NCBI GenBank assembly: GCA_017429345.1
Contig: JAFRPB010000134.1
Coordinates: 1-53,427, forward strand
Direction of reading: 5' to 3'
From: Clostridia bacterium
GTDB taxonomy: Bacteria > Bacillota > Clostridia > Oscillospirales > Acutalibacteraceae
Length of the DNA: 53,427 nt
This document shows, in pieces, positions 1 through 9,017 of the stretch; position 1 is the stretch's first letter; each line of letters starts with the position of its first letter. The translations under genes were made by a program, and so were the position numbers. Under the pieces are notes generated by a model, which had not been told where the DNA came from, did no database searches, and saw only the letters and a program-made list of their open reading frames with translations.

Positions 1-141
1 GGATAAATCGCAAAATCTCAAGGTTGTGAAAGTTGTATACTATGTCCTTTCTACATTGTATACCATCTTACTCTTGACACATGCCCGCCCCTACAAATTG
101 TCGCCCAACGCCGCGGGAAACATCCCGACAAATCAGTATTT
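1..141 (-). repeat. Class-1 palindromic element at the end of the macro-domain gene (runs off the window)
   Basis: Read on the minus strand, the terminal motif AAATACTGATTTGTCGGG (124-141) contains the TGA stop of the macro-domain gene, as the related motif does at gatB, the GHKL kinase and the Gfo/Idh gene. It continues into GGGATGTTT, close to the GGGATGTAT after gatB. Positions 33-62 hold an imperfect inverted repeat (GTATACTATGT with ACATTGTATAC). No gene is visible in 1-132. The left boundary lies outside the window, and the assignment rests on the motif alone. Confidence 0.5.
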
Positions 142-1236
142 CCCCAGCAGCGGCTGATCCATTGCAAACAGCGTCTCGTTGATCCTGAAAATATCATAGA
201 TCCTGTTCAGGATGAAATATTCCACGATCACGTCGAATTTGCTGCTGTGGGAGATCGCGAAGCCCGCCTTCATCAGCAGATCGCTCGTTTCCGACAGCGG
301 CAGCTCCAGCGCGATCGCGAACGAGAGCGCCGTCGCTTTGCTCGGTCGGTATTGCGGGTCGCTGCGGATCTTGGAGAACAGCTTCCGGTCGACGTTCGCT
401 CTTTTATAGCATTGCGCGTCCGTCATGCCCTTTTCGTCGATCTTGCGCAGCAGCATTTCCGAAAAGCTTTCGTCGAGATTTTGCAGTGCGTTGTCAAGCG
501 AGAGCGCCTTGGCAGGAGCTTCGGCGGCTGCGGGGAGCGGTATCGCTTCGAACAGGGATTCATCGGCGTAAAAGCGCTGTTCTTTCGCTTCGTCGGGCTT
601 CTTCGGCCTGCGGAATACGGACGCCGGGCGCAGTCTCGGTTTTATTGGCGCGTCTTTCGCAGCATGCGCCGCCTCCGGCAGTATGGCGCTGCGGCTAAAG
701 GAATGCGCGTTGACATAGGTCTGGTCGATGTATTCCCTGACGCGCGCGCCGAGGTCCTTGCTGATCTCGAAGCTGACGCGGTCGAATAACACAAGCGTCA
801 CGGCTATGTCGTTTTCCTGCAGGAATGCGCGGATCGTGTCCGACGCGACGCGGAACGCCTCCGCTTTCGGATAACCGTATACGCCCGCCGAGATCAGCGG
901 GAACGCGACGCTCTCGCACCCGTATTCTTTCGCGAGCGCGAGGGAATTGCGGTAGCAGTTTTCGAGCAGCTCTTTTTCGCCGTGACCGCCGCCGCGCCAT
1001 ACGGGGCCGACGGTATGGATCACATATTTCGCGGGCAGATCATACCCCCCGGTGATCTTCGCCTCGCCCGTTTCACAGCCGCCGAGCGTTTCGCATTCTT
1101 TAAGAAGCTGCGGACCCGCCGCGCGATGGATCGCCCCGTCGACGCCGCCCCCGCCGAGCAGCGAGTTGTTCGCCGCGTTGACGATGGCGTCGCAGTGTTT
1201 TTTCGTGATATCGTTCCGTTCAATGAAAAACGGCAT
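133..1236 (-). CDS. Macro-domain protein (ADP-ribose / O-acetyl-ADP-ribose hydrolase-like) with C-terminal extension
   Basis: 367 aa. Residues 1-170 are a macro domain: the N-terminal [20 protein letters not shown] segment with the G-rich loop and the later SAGVYGYP loop form the ADP-ribose pocket. Such proteins hydrolyse O-acetyl-ADP-ribose or remove ADP-ribose from proteins. A basic, low-complexity linker (about 185-235) leads to a helical domain (about 245-367) with [21 protein letters not shown], resembling the helix-turn-helix-like tail often fused to macro domains in Firmicutes. The ATG at 1236 follows an AAGAAGGG Shine-Dalgarno at good distance. It is divergent from the alpha-galactosidase. 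The stop codon lies in a repeat motif, so the last residues (GKY) may be element-derived. Confidence 0.85.
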   Translation of the reverse strand: MPFFIERNDITKKHCDAIVNAANNSLLGGGGVDGAIHRAAGPQLLKECETLGGCETGEAKITGGYDLPAKYVIHTVGPVWRGGGHGEKELLENCYRNSLALAKEYGCESVAFPLISAGVYGYPKAEAFRVASDTIRAFLQENDIAVTLVLFDRVSFEISKDLGARVREYIDQTYVNAHSFSRSAILPEAAHAAKDAPIKPRLRPASVFRRPKKPDEAKEQRFYADESLFEAIPLPAAAEAPAKALSLDNALQNLDESFSEMLLRKIDEKGMTDAQCYKRANVDRKLFSKIRSDPQYRPSKATALSFAIALELPLSETSDLLMKAGFAISHSSKFDVIVEYFILNRIYDIFRINETLFAMDQPLLGKY

Positions 1237-1260
1237 GACAAACCCTTCTTTCTGTTATGG

Positions 1261-1289
1261 AGTATAACATTCCCTGCGAAAAGTGTCAA
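1261..1289 (-). promoter_or_regulatory. Sigma-70-type promoter of the macro-domain gene
   Basis: On the minus strand TTGACA (1284-1289) and TATACT (1261-1266) are 17 bp apart, with an extended TG one base upstream of the -10. The site is 25 bp upstream of the ATG. Confidence 0.75.
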
Positions 1290-1340
1290 GCGCCGCAGAC
1301 CGGCGCTCCGCATAGAGAGCCGCCGTTTTGCGAATATGCG

Positions 1341-1369
1341 TTGACTTTTTCGCGCTGTTATGATACATT
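1341..1369 (+). promoter_or_regulatory. Sigma-70-type promoter of the alpha-galactosidase gene
   Basis: TTGACT (1341-1346) and TACATT (1364-1369) are separated by 17 bp, with an extended TGA immediately before the -10. It faces away from the macro-domain promoter. Confidence 0.65.
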
Positions 1370-1426
1370 TCTATTGTATCGGAACAGACAAAGATACAAA
1401 ATATAATATGTTACGGAGTGTGTGTT

Positions 1427-2602
1427 ATGGTAGTAAACAGACCGCCGATGGGCTGGAATTCGTGGAATACGTTCGGCCCGGATATCAATGAAGAAGTCGT
1501 GATGCAGACCGCGGATTACATCGCGGAAAGCGGCCTCAAGGACTGCGGCTATGAGTACGTCGTCATCGACGACTGCTGGAGCCTGAGAGAGAGAAACGAA
1601 AAAGGCGAGATCGTTCCCGATCCCGAGAAATTCCCGCACGGCATGAAATACGTCGCGGATTACGTGCATTCGAAGGGCCTCAAATTCGGCATGTATTCCT
1701 GCGCCGGCACCATGACCTGCGCGCGCTATCCCGGCTCGCTCAACAACGAGTTCATCGACGCGAAGTGCTTCGCCGAATGGGAGATCGACTACCTCAAATA
1801 CGACTACTGCTTCCATCCGCGCTATGTTGCGGGCGATGTTTCCTATAAAAGAATGGCGATCGCGCTGGCGAACTGCGGCAGAGACATCGTTCTTGCCGCC
1901 TGCTCCTGGGGCGCGGACAACACCAAGACCTGGATCAAGGAGACCGGCGCGCACACCTTCCGTTCCACCGGCGACATCAACGACTCCTGGGCGTCGATGC
2001 GCGACCTGACCCGCTCGCAGCTGCAGGTCCTCGAATACAACGGCAAGGGCTGCTTCAACGATATGGATATGCTCATCGTCGGCATGAAGGGCAAGGGCAA
2101 CGTGGCGGTATCCGGCTGCACCGACGACGAATACCGGACGCATTTCGCGGTCTGGGCGTTCCTGGGCTCGCCGCTGATCATCGGCTGCGACTTAAGAAAG
2201 ATCGACGAAGAGAACCTGAAGACGCTTAAAAATCCCGTGCTGATCGGCATCAATCAGGACGGCAATTATTCCCAGCCCTTCTTCCTGACGCAGCGCAGAG
2301 ACTACCGCGCCCAGAGGGGCCCCGACGATCCGCTGCTTGCGCATTACGAGCTGGATATGCCCGTCATGGCGAAGATGCTCGACAACGGCGATATCGCGAT
2401 CGGCGCGTTCAATCTCACCGACGGCCGCCGCGAGTTCGGCTTCATGCTCGACGATCTCGGCCTTTACGACGGCTGCGGAAAGACGCTGGAGCTCACCGAC
2501 TGCTGGACGGGGGAGACGATCCGCCCGGTCAACAACACGGTCTGTTATCATCTGGACGCGCACTGCAGCGTCGTTTACCGCGCGAAGGTCGTCGACCTTT
2601 AA
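1427..2602 (+). CDS. GH27 alpha-galactosidase
   Basis: 391 aa from ATG 1427. I prefer this start to GTG 1418 because GGAG (1415-1418) lies 8 bp before the ATG and overlaps the GTG. The protein begins at the GH27 barrel (RPPMGWNSWNTF) without a signal peptide, so it is probably cytoplasmic. The nucleophile is Asp126 in LKYDYC and the acid/base is probably Asp183 in STGDINDSW. VIDDCW near residue 47 is also typical. A C-terminal beta domain follows the barrel from about residue 300. It hydrolyses terminal alpha-galactosides (melibiose/raffinose type) or related substrates; the exact sugar cannot be read from sequence. Its stop overlaps the next start by one base. Confidence 0.93.
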   Translation: MVVNRPPMGWNSWNTFGPDINEEVVMQTADYIAESGLKDCGYEYVVIDDCWSLRERNEKGEIVPDPEKFPHGMKYVADYVHSKGLKFGMYSCAGTMTCARYPGSLNNEFIDAKCFAEWEIDYLKYDYCFHPRYVAGDVSYKRMAIALANCGRDIVLAACSWGADNTKTWIKETGAHTFRSTGDINDSWASMRDLTRSQLQVLEYNGKGCFNDMDMLIVGMKGKGNVAVSGCTDDEYRTHFAVWAFLGSPLIIGCDLRKIDEENLKTLKNPVLIGINQDGNYSQPFFLTQRRDYRAQRGPDDPLLAHYELDMPVMAKMLDNGDIAIGAFNLTDGRREFGFMLDDLGLYDGCGKTLELTDCWTGETIRPVNNTVCYHLDAHCSVVYRAKVVDL

Positions 2603-2802
2603 TGGCGGCGTGCAGGACCTGCGGCAGGGATGTGACCGGCGACGAGATCGGGCTTACGAAGAAGCTCGTCAACCGCGCCGCGACGGAGTATCAGTGCATC
2701 GACTGCCTTGCCGCGCATTTTCGCGTGAGCCCCGACCTGCTGCGCGAGAAGATCGAGCAGTACAGGGCGATGGGCTGCGCGCTGTTTGCGGATAACCCCT
2801 GA
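2602..2802 (+). CDS. Small zinc-ribbon-like protein of unknown function
   Basis: 66 aa. Two CxxC pairs (Cys4/Cys7 in CRTC and Cys32/Cys35 in CIDC) predict a single zinc site, with a helical C-terminal half. It is translationally coupled to the alpha-galactosidase: TAATG holds the upstream stop and this start. I do not recognise the family beyond a treble-clef or zinc-ribbon look. The stop TGA lies inside the palindrome at 2796-2824, so the terminal residues (DNP) could have been changed by insertion of the downstream element. Confidence 0.7.
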   Translation: MAACRTCGRDVTGDEIGLTKKLVNRAATEYQCIDCLAAHFRVSPDLLREKIEQYRAMGCALFADNP

Positions 2803-2973
2803 TTTGCCGGGGGCAAATCAGGGGTTCGGATATCGGGTATCGGATTTCGCGGATCGTGCCTGTATTGTCGATGATTCTCGTTTTCTCCCGATTTTGCGGA
2901 GTTTATTTTATGATTTGAGCCGCGGTTTCGGCACGATATCCGATCCCCGATCCCCGATATCCGCGCACTCTTT
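2796..2973 (+). repeat. Class-1 palindromic element, GGATATC arms (copy A)
   Basis: A perfect stem CCCCTGATTTGCC / GGCAAATCAGGGG (2796-2824) includes the upstream stop codon. The left arm of degenerate heptamers (GGATATC, GGGTATC, GGATTTC, GCGGATC) starts at 2828. The inverted right arm ends at 2973 and reads on the other strand GGATATC, GGGGATC, GGGGATC, GGATATC. The A+T-rich core carries no ORF. Related copies are at 3868-4004, 28061-28197 (inverted) and 39394-39523. Confidence 0.85.
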
Positions 2974-3001
2974 ATCCATCAATTCCAACGGAGGCAAAAC
3001 A

Positions 3002-3820
3002 ATGAGCACCTGCGATCACGATTGTTCGTCCTGCTCCGAAAACTGCGCCAGCCGCAGCGGGGGCATACAAAAAGAGAAGCTGAACGAATTCAGCAGCGTC
3101 AAAAAAGTCATCGCCGTCGTCAGCGGCAAGGGCGGCGTCGGCAAATCCCTCGTCACGAGCCTGCTTGCCGTGCAGGCGCAGCGCGAGGGGAAGCAGACCG
3201 CGATCCTCGACGCGGATATCACGGGTCCCTCGATCCCGCAGGCGTTCGGCTTGCACGAAAAGATCATGGGGAGCGATATCGGTTTCTTCCCTGCGAAGAG
3301 CAAAACCGGCGTCGATATCGTTTCTCTGAATTTAATGCTTGAAAACGAAAACGACCCCGTCGTGTGGCGGGGCTCGCTGATCGCGGGCGCGGTCAAACAG
3401 TTCTGGACCGACGCGGTCTGGAAAGACGAGGATATCATGTTCATCGACATGCCGCCCGGCACCGGCGACGTGCCGCTGACGGTGTTCCAGTCGCTGCCCG
3501 TGGACGGCGTCGTGATCGTGACGAGCCCGCAGGAGCTGGTTTCCATGATCGTCGAAAAGGCGGTCAAAATGGCGGGCCTCATGAAGATCCCCGTGCTGGC
3601 TGTCGTTGAAAATATGTCCTATTTCAAATGCCCGGACTGCGGCGGCGTGCATTATATTTACGGCGAGAGCCGCCTCGAGAAGATCGCGAAGGAATACGGC
3701 ATCGGCTGCACCGCGCGCATCCCGATCGATCACAAATTCGCCGCCGCCTGCGACGAAGGCCTGGTCGAGCTGGTCAACGATGAGTCGCTTGCGGGAGTGG
3801 TCAGAACGATAATGGATTGA
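3002..3820 (+). CDS. Mrp/Nbp35-type P-loop ATPase, Fe-S cluster carrier
   Basis: 272 aa from ATG 3002, preceded by GGAGG (2990-2994) at 7 bp; a longer in-frame start would run back through the repeat element. The N-terminus carries four cysteines (Cys4, 8, 11, 15), as in Nbp35-like members. The deviant Walker A SGKGGVGKS is at 41-49, followed by DADITGPS, the MPPGTGD switch region and CPDC (Cys210/Cys213), the bridging Fe-S motif of the dimer. The family binds and transfers 4Fe-4S clusters in the cytoplasm using ATP. It is monocistronic, lying between two repeat elements. Confidence 0.92.
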   Translation: MSTCDHDCSSCSENCASRSGGIQKEKLNEFSSVKKVIAVVSGKGGVGKSLVTSLLAVQAQREGKQTAILDADITGPSIPQAFGLHEKIMGSDIGFFPAKSKTGVDIVSLNLMLENENDPVVWRGSLIAGAVKQFWTDAVWKDEDIMFIDMPPGTGDVPLTVFQSLPVDGVVIVTSPQELVSMIVEKAVKMAGLMKIPVLAVVENMSYFKCPDCGGVHYIYGESRLEKIAKEYGIGCTARIPIDHKFAAACDEGLVELVNDESLAGVVRTIMD

Positions 3821-3867
3821 AAAAATGAATTCGCCGAGGCGTTTGCGTCTCGGCGAATTCATTTTTT
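3820..3867 (+). terminator. Strong bidirectional terminator hairpin after the Mrp gene
   Basis: AAAAAATGAATTCGCCGAG pairs perfectly with CTCGGCGAATTCATTTTTT around a 10-nt loop. The A-run and T-run allow function on both strands. It starts on the last base of the stop codon. Confidence 0.85.
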
Positions 3868-4036
3868 CGGATATCGGATATCGGATTTCGCGAATCGTGC
3901 TTGTATAATCGGCTATTCTTGCTCTTTCCCGATTTTGCCGAGTTTATTTTATGATTTGTGCCGCGGTTTCGGCACGATATCCGATCCCCAATCCCCGATA
4001 TCCGCCAGTAGAAGCCCTTGATATATCAGGATTTTA
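3868..4036 (+). repeat. Class-1 palindromic element, GGATATC arms (copy B)
   Basis: The left arm starts at 3868 and the inverted right arm ends at 4004. Most of the core matches copy A, including GGTTTCGGCACGATATCCGA at the right. The right flank (about 4013-4036) carries a degenerate terminal motif which, read on the minus strand as AAATCCTGATATATC, supplies the stop of the phosphodiester glycosidase gene. Confidence 0.85.
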
Positions 4037-5135
4037 TAACCAAAATACAATCATACTCCTTCCGAATCAGCATCGCGTTCGGACGGAACAGGTCGGCGGG
4101 GTTGCTTCGCAGCACGAAGCGGTCCCCGTCCTTTGTATAGGTGATGCTCGAGCCGCCGCCGTCGAGATTGACCGCACGGTCGGCGCCGAGCTTTATCATC
4201 ATTTTCGCAAGGTCGACGAGCGTCGCTCCGTTGGAGTAGTCGGGGATCCTGCCGTCGACCTCCAGCAGAAGGATCTTCCCGTCCTTCGTCACGCCCGCGG
4301 CGGTGCGCGGGTGCCGCACATAGGAGAACGGCTCGAGCGGCGACCAGTCGAAAATCTCCCCGTCCTTCACGATCAGCTGAAGCCCCGCGACGGCGTGCTC
4401 AAGCTCCCTGAGCAGCGCGGGATCTTCGGCGAGCGAGGCGATCACGGGCGTTCCGTCTTTCTTCACGCCGAGAAAATGCCGCTTCGAGTCCGCGTTCGCG
4501 ACGACGACGCCGTTCTTTATACACAGGCCCGCCGGGTGCGCGTCGCCGAACATATCGAAGAAATCTCCGTTCATCGCCGCGACCACGTTCACGCCGTTTT
4601 TGACAGCCGCGTCGATCATCTGCGGCACCTTCGCGCGCACGCCGACGCTGATATACCCGTCGTCCGGCGTACCGGTGTAGATCGTCGCCTTCTGAGTATC
4701 GACGGTCAGACCGAAGACGTGCACCGGAGCGCCTTCTTTGTTTTTACAGAAATAATGCGCATATTCCACGCCGTCGGCGACGGTTTCGCGCTCCTCGCGT
4801 TCGGAAACAGTACCCGAGTCGTATTCTTCGAGCAGCGTTTCTGCGTCGGCGTATACGGGCTCGAAAGCAAAGGACTGTCTGCGCACGTTTTTGCTTTTCT
4901 TCCGCAGCGTAAAACGGAACGTGAGCGTTTCGCCCGCCGCGGGCTCGCTGTCAAAATAAAACACGTGCGTCAGGCGGTCGTAGGGCTCGTCGTCGTTGAA
5001 ATAATCGGTATATTCCCGCCCGCCGCAGAGCAGCGACGCGTTGTATACCGCATGCTTCGTGTATACGACGGCCTTGAGCCTGCCGTCGTCGGTTATTATA
5101 TACTTCGCTTCTTTGAGCGGCGCATGGATCTGCAT
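4026..5135 (-). CDS. Phosphodiester glycosidase (NAGPA/DUF2233 domain) family protein
   Basis: 369 aa from ATG 5135, with GGACG upstream. The longer frame to 5276 would overlap this gene's promoter. The N-terminal 110 residues are a beta-rich domain of unknown role. The C-terminal part is a phosphodiester-glycosidase domain: NVVAAMNGDFFDMFGD, then PRTAAGVTKDGKILLLEVDG, then AVNLDGGGSSI near the end, the family's hallmark blocks. Relatives act on GlcNAc-phosphodiester-type bonds or exopolysaccharide. No signal peptide is seen, unlike many members. The C-terminus IKS-stop lies in the repeat motif. Confidence 0.85.
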   Translation of the reverse strand: MQIHAPLKEAKYIITDDGRLKAVVYTKHAVYNASLLCGGREYTDYFNDDEPYDRLTHVFYFDSEPAAGETLTFRFTLRKKSKNVRRQSFAFEPVYADAETLLEEYDSGTVSEREERETVADGVEYAHYFCKNKEGAPVHVFGLTVDTQKATIYTGTPDDGYISVGVRAKVPQMIDAAVKNGVNVVAAMNGDFFDMFGDAHPAGLCIKNGVVVANADSKRHFLGVKKDGTPVIASLAEDPALLRELEHAVAGLQLIVKDGEIFDWSPLEPFSYVRHPRTAAGVTKDGKILLLEVDGRIPDYSNGATLVDLAKMMIKLGADRAVNLDGGGSSITYTKDGDRFVLRSNPADLFRPNAMLIRKEYDCILVIKS

Positions 5136-5156
5136 GATATCACGTCCTTTTTGCCT

Positions 5157-5185
5157 ATTATACGCTGTTTTTCCGCTTCTTGCAA
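5157..5185 (-). promoter_or_regulatory. Sigma-70-type promoter of the phosphodiester glycosidase gene
   Basis: On the minus strand TTGCAA (5180-5185), a 17-bp spacer and TATAAT (5157-5162) lie 22 bp before the start codon. Confidence 0.75.
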
Positions 5186-5270
5186 GATGTAATAAGCGCA
5201 TTCTCCGTGTTCGCGGCTGCGCGATCCGTCCCGTCTGCGTCGGCCAGGCGGTATTTTTTCGGTAAAACGC

Positions 5271-5299
5271 TTGCAACCTCCGACGAAACGTAGTATAAT
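5271..5299 (+). promoter_or_regulatory. Sigma-70-type promoter of the GH16 gene
   Basis: TTGCAA (5271-5276), a 17-bp spacer and TATAAT (5294-5299). It makes the more upstream in-frame ATG at 5271 untenable. Confidence 0.75.
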
Positions 5300-5333
5300 A
5301 AGCACAATATTATATAGGAAAGGACAGATGATT

Positions 5334-6149
5334 ATGGCGGCTTTCACAAAGCTTACCGCATTCTTTATGAGCGTGATCGGGTTTTTCTGCTCGATCTTCG
5401 GCATCCCGTATTACCCGACCGGCCTGGAGGTAGACCTCACGGGCTATGAGCTTGTGTTTGAGGACGAATTCGAAGGCGACTCGCTCAATTACGACGTGTG
5501 GCACGACCGCGCGCTCGGCGCGCGCAGGGGCGGCTTCAACTCCTCGGGGCAGGTCGAGGTGAAGGACGGCAATCTGATCCTCACCGCGCAGTACCGTGAG
5601 GACGGCGAATACGGCGAAGGCTGGTATTCGGGCATGATCAGCCTGAAGCAGTGGTACTGCAGAGGGTATTTCGAGATCCGCTGCAAGTGCAACGACGGCG
5701 GCGATTTCTGGAGCGCCTTCTGGCTGCAGGCGGCGAACCCCTACGACCATGAGAAGTCCGCGGGCGGCCCCGGCGGCTGTGAGATCGATATTTTCGAGGC
5801 GATGGCCGCGAAGGATAAGACAAAGGCGAGCAGAGATTCCGTGAGCATCAATCTGCACTGCAACGGCGGCGACGACAACCCGGATAAGCTCGATTCCAAG
5901 CACGTGGGCAGCTACCGCGGCAAAGACATTTACACCGAGTACAACACCTACAGCTGCATGTGGACCGAAGACGAGTATATCTTCTTCGTCAACGGCAAGG
6001 AGGCCGCGCGCAGCACCCACGCAAAGGGCGTTTCGCAGGTGCCCGAGGAAGTGATCGTATCGCTCGAGATCCCCGGCGAGACGGATCACACGCACGATTT
6101 CACCACGCAGTTCGTCGTGGATTACGTGAGAATTTATCAGCTGCCGTAA
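5334..6149 (+). CDS. GH16 glycoside hydrolase, laminarinase/beta-glucanase-like
   Basis: 271 aa from ATG 5334, 9 bp after AGGAAAGGA; ATG 5328 is too close to it. Residues 5-25 are hydrophobic and likely anchor or export the enzyme. The catalytic block GGCEIDIFEAM places Glu150 (nucleophile), Asp152 and Glu155 (acid/base) in the ExDxxE spacing of beta-bulge GH16 members such as laminarinases. DFWSAFWLQ and the C-terminal VDYVRIYQLP strand are also typical. Extracellular cleavage of beta-1,3- or mixed-linkage glucans is likely; the substrate is inferred. The downstream DNA is a repeat block starting 6 bp after the stop. Confidence 0.9.
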   Translation: MAAFTKLTAFFMSVIGFFCSIFGIPYYPTGLEVDLTGYELVFEDEFEGDSLNYDVWHDRALGARRGGFNSSGQVEVKDGNLILTAQYREDGEYGEGWYSGMISLKQWYCRGYFEIRCKCNDGGDFWSAFWLQAANPYDHEKSAGGPGGCEIDIFEAMAAKDKTKASRDSVSINLHCNGGDDNPDKLDSKHVGSYRGKDIYTEYNTYSCMWTEDEYIFFVNGKEAARSTHAKGVSQVPEEVIVSLEIPGETDHTHDFTTQFVVDYVRIYQLP

Positions 6150-6555
<406 letters not shown>

Positions 6556-6584
6556 TTGACATTCCTGTTTTCGCGGCGTATAAT
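6556..6584 (+). promoter_or_regulatory. Consensus sigma-70-type promoter of the Gfo/Idh gene
   Basis: TTGACA (6556-6561), 17 bp, TATAAT (6579-6584): an exact match at both boxes. Confidence 0.85.
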
Positions 6585-6621
6585 GACGAATGATTTTATT
6601 ACCCCGAGGGGGCGGATCGAT

Positions 6622-7911
6622 ATGTCCGAGCAACCCGTTACCGCCGTGATCGTCGGCTGCGGGCACCGCGCCGTGATCTACGCGGATTATTCCCTTGCGC
6701 ATCCGGATGAGCTGAAGATCGTCGGCGTCGCCGATCCCAACCGCGAGCGCTGCCTGATGGCTGCGAAGCGGTACGGCTTTTCCGAAGAAAACTGCTTTGA
6801 GAGCGCCGAAGCCCTTGCCGCGAGACCGCGCTTTGCCGACGCGGTGATCAACGGCACGATGGATCATCAGCACGTTAAGACGTCGATCCCGCTTCTGCGG
6901 CTCGGCTATGATATTCTGCTCGAGAAGCCCTTCGCCGTCAACGAGGCGGAGATGCGCGCGCTTGACTTCGCGGTCAAAGAGAGCGGCCGCAGGGTCATGA
7001 TCTGCCATGTGCTGCGCTACGCGGGCTTCTACCGCGAGATCCGTCGGCGCGTCGCAGCGGGGGAGCTGGGCGACATCATCAATATCCAGCTCGCCGAGCA
7101 CGTCAGCTTCCATCACCTCTCCACCTCCTACGTGCGCGGCAAATGGGCGAATTCCGAGAAGTGCAAAACCTCGATGCTGCTTGCCAAAAGCTGCCACGAT
7201 CTCGATATCATGATGTGGATGATGAATCCGGTGAAGCCGAAAAAGGTCAGCTCCGTCGGCGCAAGGACGCAGTTTCGTCCCGAAAACGCGCCCGAGGGCG
7301 CGGGCACGCGCTGCACGAAGGATTGTCCGCTGGTCGACACCTGCCGGTATTCCTCAAAGCGGCTGTATCTTGAACATCCCGACAATTGGACGATGTACGT
7401 CTGGGCGGACCTTGAGCATATCGAGCACCCGACCGACGAAGACAGAATGAATTCGTTCAGAAACGGCAACCCCTATGATCGCTGCATTTACAAATGCGAT
7501 AACGACGTGGTGGATCACCAGTCCGTGCTGATCGAGTTTGAGGACGGCGCGACCGGCACGTTCAATATGATCGGCGGCTCGGCGAAATCGATGCGCACGA
7601 TCCATATCATCGGCACGAAGGGCGAGCTTTACGGCGAGTTCGAGAGCGGAAAATTCACCGTCTCGAAGATCGCGCCCGACGAGCCGGAGCTGTTCGCGGA
7701 CGAGGAAGTCGACCTCAGCGAGGGCGGCGGCCACGGCGGCGGCGACGAGGCGATCGTGGAGGATTTCGTCCGGTATGTCCGCACGGGAGAGCAGTCGATC
7801 TCCTGCACGGCGATCGATAATTCCCTTGCCGGCCACTTGACCGTGTTCCTCGCGGACGACTCCCGCGAGCACGGGGGAGAGGTACGGGAGTGCAGGTTTG
7901 ATAAATACTGA
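6622..7911 (+). CDS. Gfo/Idh/MocA-family NAD(P)-dependent sugar oxidoreductase
   Basis: 429 aa from ATG 6622 with a GAGGGGGCGG Shine-Dalgarno; upstream in-frame starts fall inside the promoter. The N-terminal Rossmann fold (VTAVIVGCGHRAVIY) is followed by EKPF near residue 102 and a C-terminal alpha/beta domain. A cysteine-bearing insert (CTKDCPLVDTC, then CIYKC) occurs in a subset of the family and may bind metal. It oxidises or reduces a sugar or polyol; the substrate is not deducible. It stands upstream of rhaD but is separated from it by a repeat element and a new promoter. The C-terminus DKY-stop falls in the repeat terminal motif. Confidence 0.87.
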   Translation: MSEQPVTAVIVGCGHRAVIYADYSLAHPDELKIVGVADPNRERCLMAAKRYGFSEENCFESAEALAARPRFADAVINGTMDHQHVKTSIPLLRLGYDILLEKPFAVNEAEMRALDFAVKESGRRVMICHVLRYAGFYREIRRRVAAGELGDIINIQLAEHVSFHHLSTSYVRGKWANSEKCKTSMLLAKSCHDLDIMMWMMNPVKPKKVSSVGARTQFRPENAPEGAGTRCTKDCPLVDTCRYSSKRLYLEHPDNWTMYVWADLEHIEHPTDEDRMNSFRNGNPYDRCIYKCDNDVVDHQSVLIEFEDGATGTFNMIGGSAKSMRTIHIIGTKGELYGEFESGKFTVSKIAPDEPELFADEEVDLSEGGGHGGGDEAIVEDFVRYVRTGEQSISCTAIDNSLAGHLTVFLADDSREHGGEVRECRFDKY

Positions 7912-8070
7912 TTTGGCGAGATAATAGGCAATAGGCAGTAGGCAATAGGCATTATGTTACAAACTAAAGCGCACATCGTAAAATTAACGTATCTATTGCC
8001 TAATGTCCAATGCCTAATGCCTCAAAATCCTGATTTATCGAGGTCTTCAACCTCGATAAATCAGGATTTT
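7903..8070 (+). repeat. Class-1 palindromic element, AGGCAAT arms
   Basis: AAATACTGATTTGGCG (7903-7918) holds the upstream stop. The left arm (7924-7954) has four heptamers of AGGCAAT type. The right arm (about 7992-8021) is inverted and of the same type. The element ends in a perfect 21-bp stem (8024-8044 with 8050-8070) containing CTGATTTATCGAGG. The core has ATCGTAAAATTAACG (7975-7989), also found with one extra A in the element after gatB (28110-28125), although the arm heptamers differ. Confidence 0.85.
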
Positions 8071-8075
8071 GCGTC

Positions 8076-8104
8076 TTGACCTCAGCCCGGTTGCATATTA
8101 TAAT
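8076..8104 (+). promoter_or_regulatory. Sigma-70-type promoter of rhaD
   Basis: TTGACC (8076-8081), 17 bp, TATAAT (8099-8104). The -35 box begins 5 bp after the repeat element's terminal hairpin, and the sequence joining them resembles that at 46304-46315. Confidence 0.75.
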
Positions 8105-8192
8105 AGAAAAGGTCGGGTTTTGCGGCGGGCTGCGCGTATGCGCCGTACTGCCGAAGTCCGCGGAGAATTTGCGAAAAAGGAGAAAGAATAAA

Positions 8193-9017
8193 ATGAAAAA
8201 CATTTTCGAAGCGCCTTTTATCAAGGAGATGGAGCGCACTACCGCCAATATGTACCGTCTGGGCTGGGACGAACGCAACGGCGGAAATATCAGCTATATG
8301 CTCGACGAGGAACTGGTCGCGAATTATCTTGATTTCAATACTGTTCTTCGGAGGATTCCCACCGGCTTTGACGCGAAGGATCTGGCGGGAAAGATCTTCA
8401 TCGTCACCGGTACGGGAAAGTATTTTAAAAACGTGGACGACGATCCCGAGACGAACCTCGGCATCATCCGGATCTCCGAAAACGGGACGGACGCGGAGCT
8501 GCTCTGGGGCTACAAGGACGGCGGCCGTTTCACCAGCGAACTGCCCTCACATCTGATGTCCCACATCGCACGTCTTCACGCGGATCCGGAAAACCGCATT
8601 ATCATGCACTGCCACCCCGATTACACCCTCGCGATGACGCAGGTGCTCGAAATGGAGGAAAAATCCGTCACCCGCACCCTCTGGGGGCAGATGACCGAGA
8701 GTATCGTCGTCTTCCCCGACGGCGTCGGCGTGCTGCCGTGGATGGTCTGCGGCACCAACGAGATCGGCGTCGCCACCGCGGAAAAAATGAAGGACTTCCG
8801 GCTTGTGATCTGGACGCTGCACGGCATCTACGGCGCGGGCAGAACGATGGACGAGGTCTTCGGCCTGATCGAGACGGTCGAAAAGGCGGCGAAGCAGTAT
8901 ATGCTCACCCTGCCTTACGAAAAAAAACAGTGCATCTCCGACGAGGAGCTGGTCGCGCTGGCGGAGCAGTTCCACCTGACCTACCGCAAGGATTTCCTTG
9001 ACCTGCCGCAGAATTGA
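8193..9017 (+). CDS. rhaD: Rhamnulose-1-phosphate aldolase
   Basis: 274 aa from ATG 8193 (AAGGAG 9 bp upstream), exactly the length of the E. coli enzyme as I recall it. GWDERNGGNIS near the N-terminus, TSELPSH with the catalytic Glu116, His139 and His141 in MHCHPD and His210 in LHG give the zinc site of class II aldolases. It splits L-rhamnulose-1-phosphate to dihydroxyacetone phosphate and lactaldehyde in the cytoplasm. rhaA and rhaB are not adjacent, so the rest of the pathway must lie elsewhere. It is monocistronic. Confidence 0.93.
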   Translation: MKNIFEAPFIKEMERTTANMYRLGWDERNGGNISYMLDEELVANYLDFNTVLRRIPTGFDAKDLAGKIFIVTGTGKYFKNVDDDPETNLGIIRISENGTDAELLWGYKDGGRFTSELPSHLMSHIARLHADPENRIIMHCHPDYTLAMTQVLEMEEKSVTRTLWGQMTESIVVFPDGVGVLPWMVCGTNEIGVATAEKMKDFRLVIWTLHGIYGAGRTMDEVFGLIETVEKAAKQYMLTLPYEKKQCISDEELVALAEQFHLTYRKDFLDLPQN

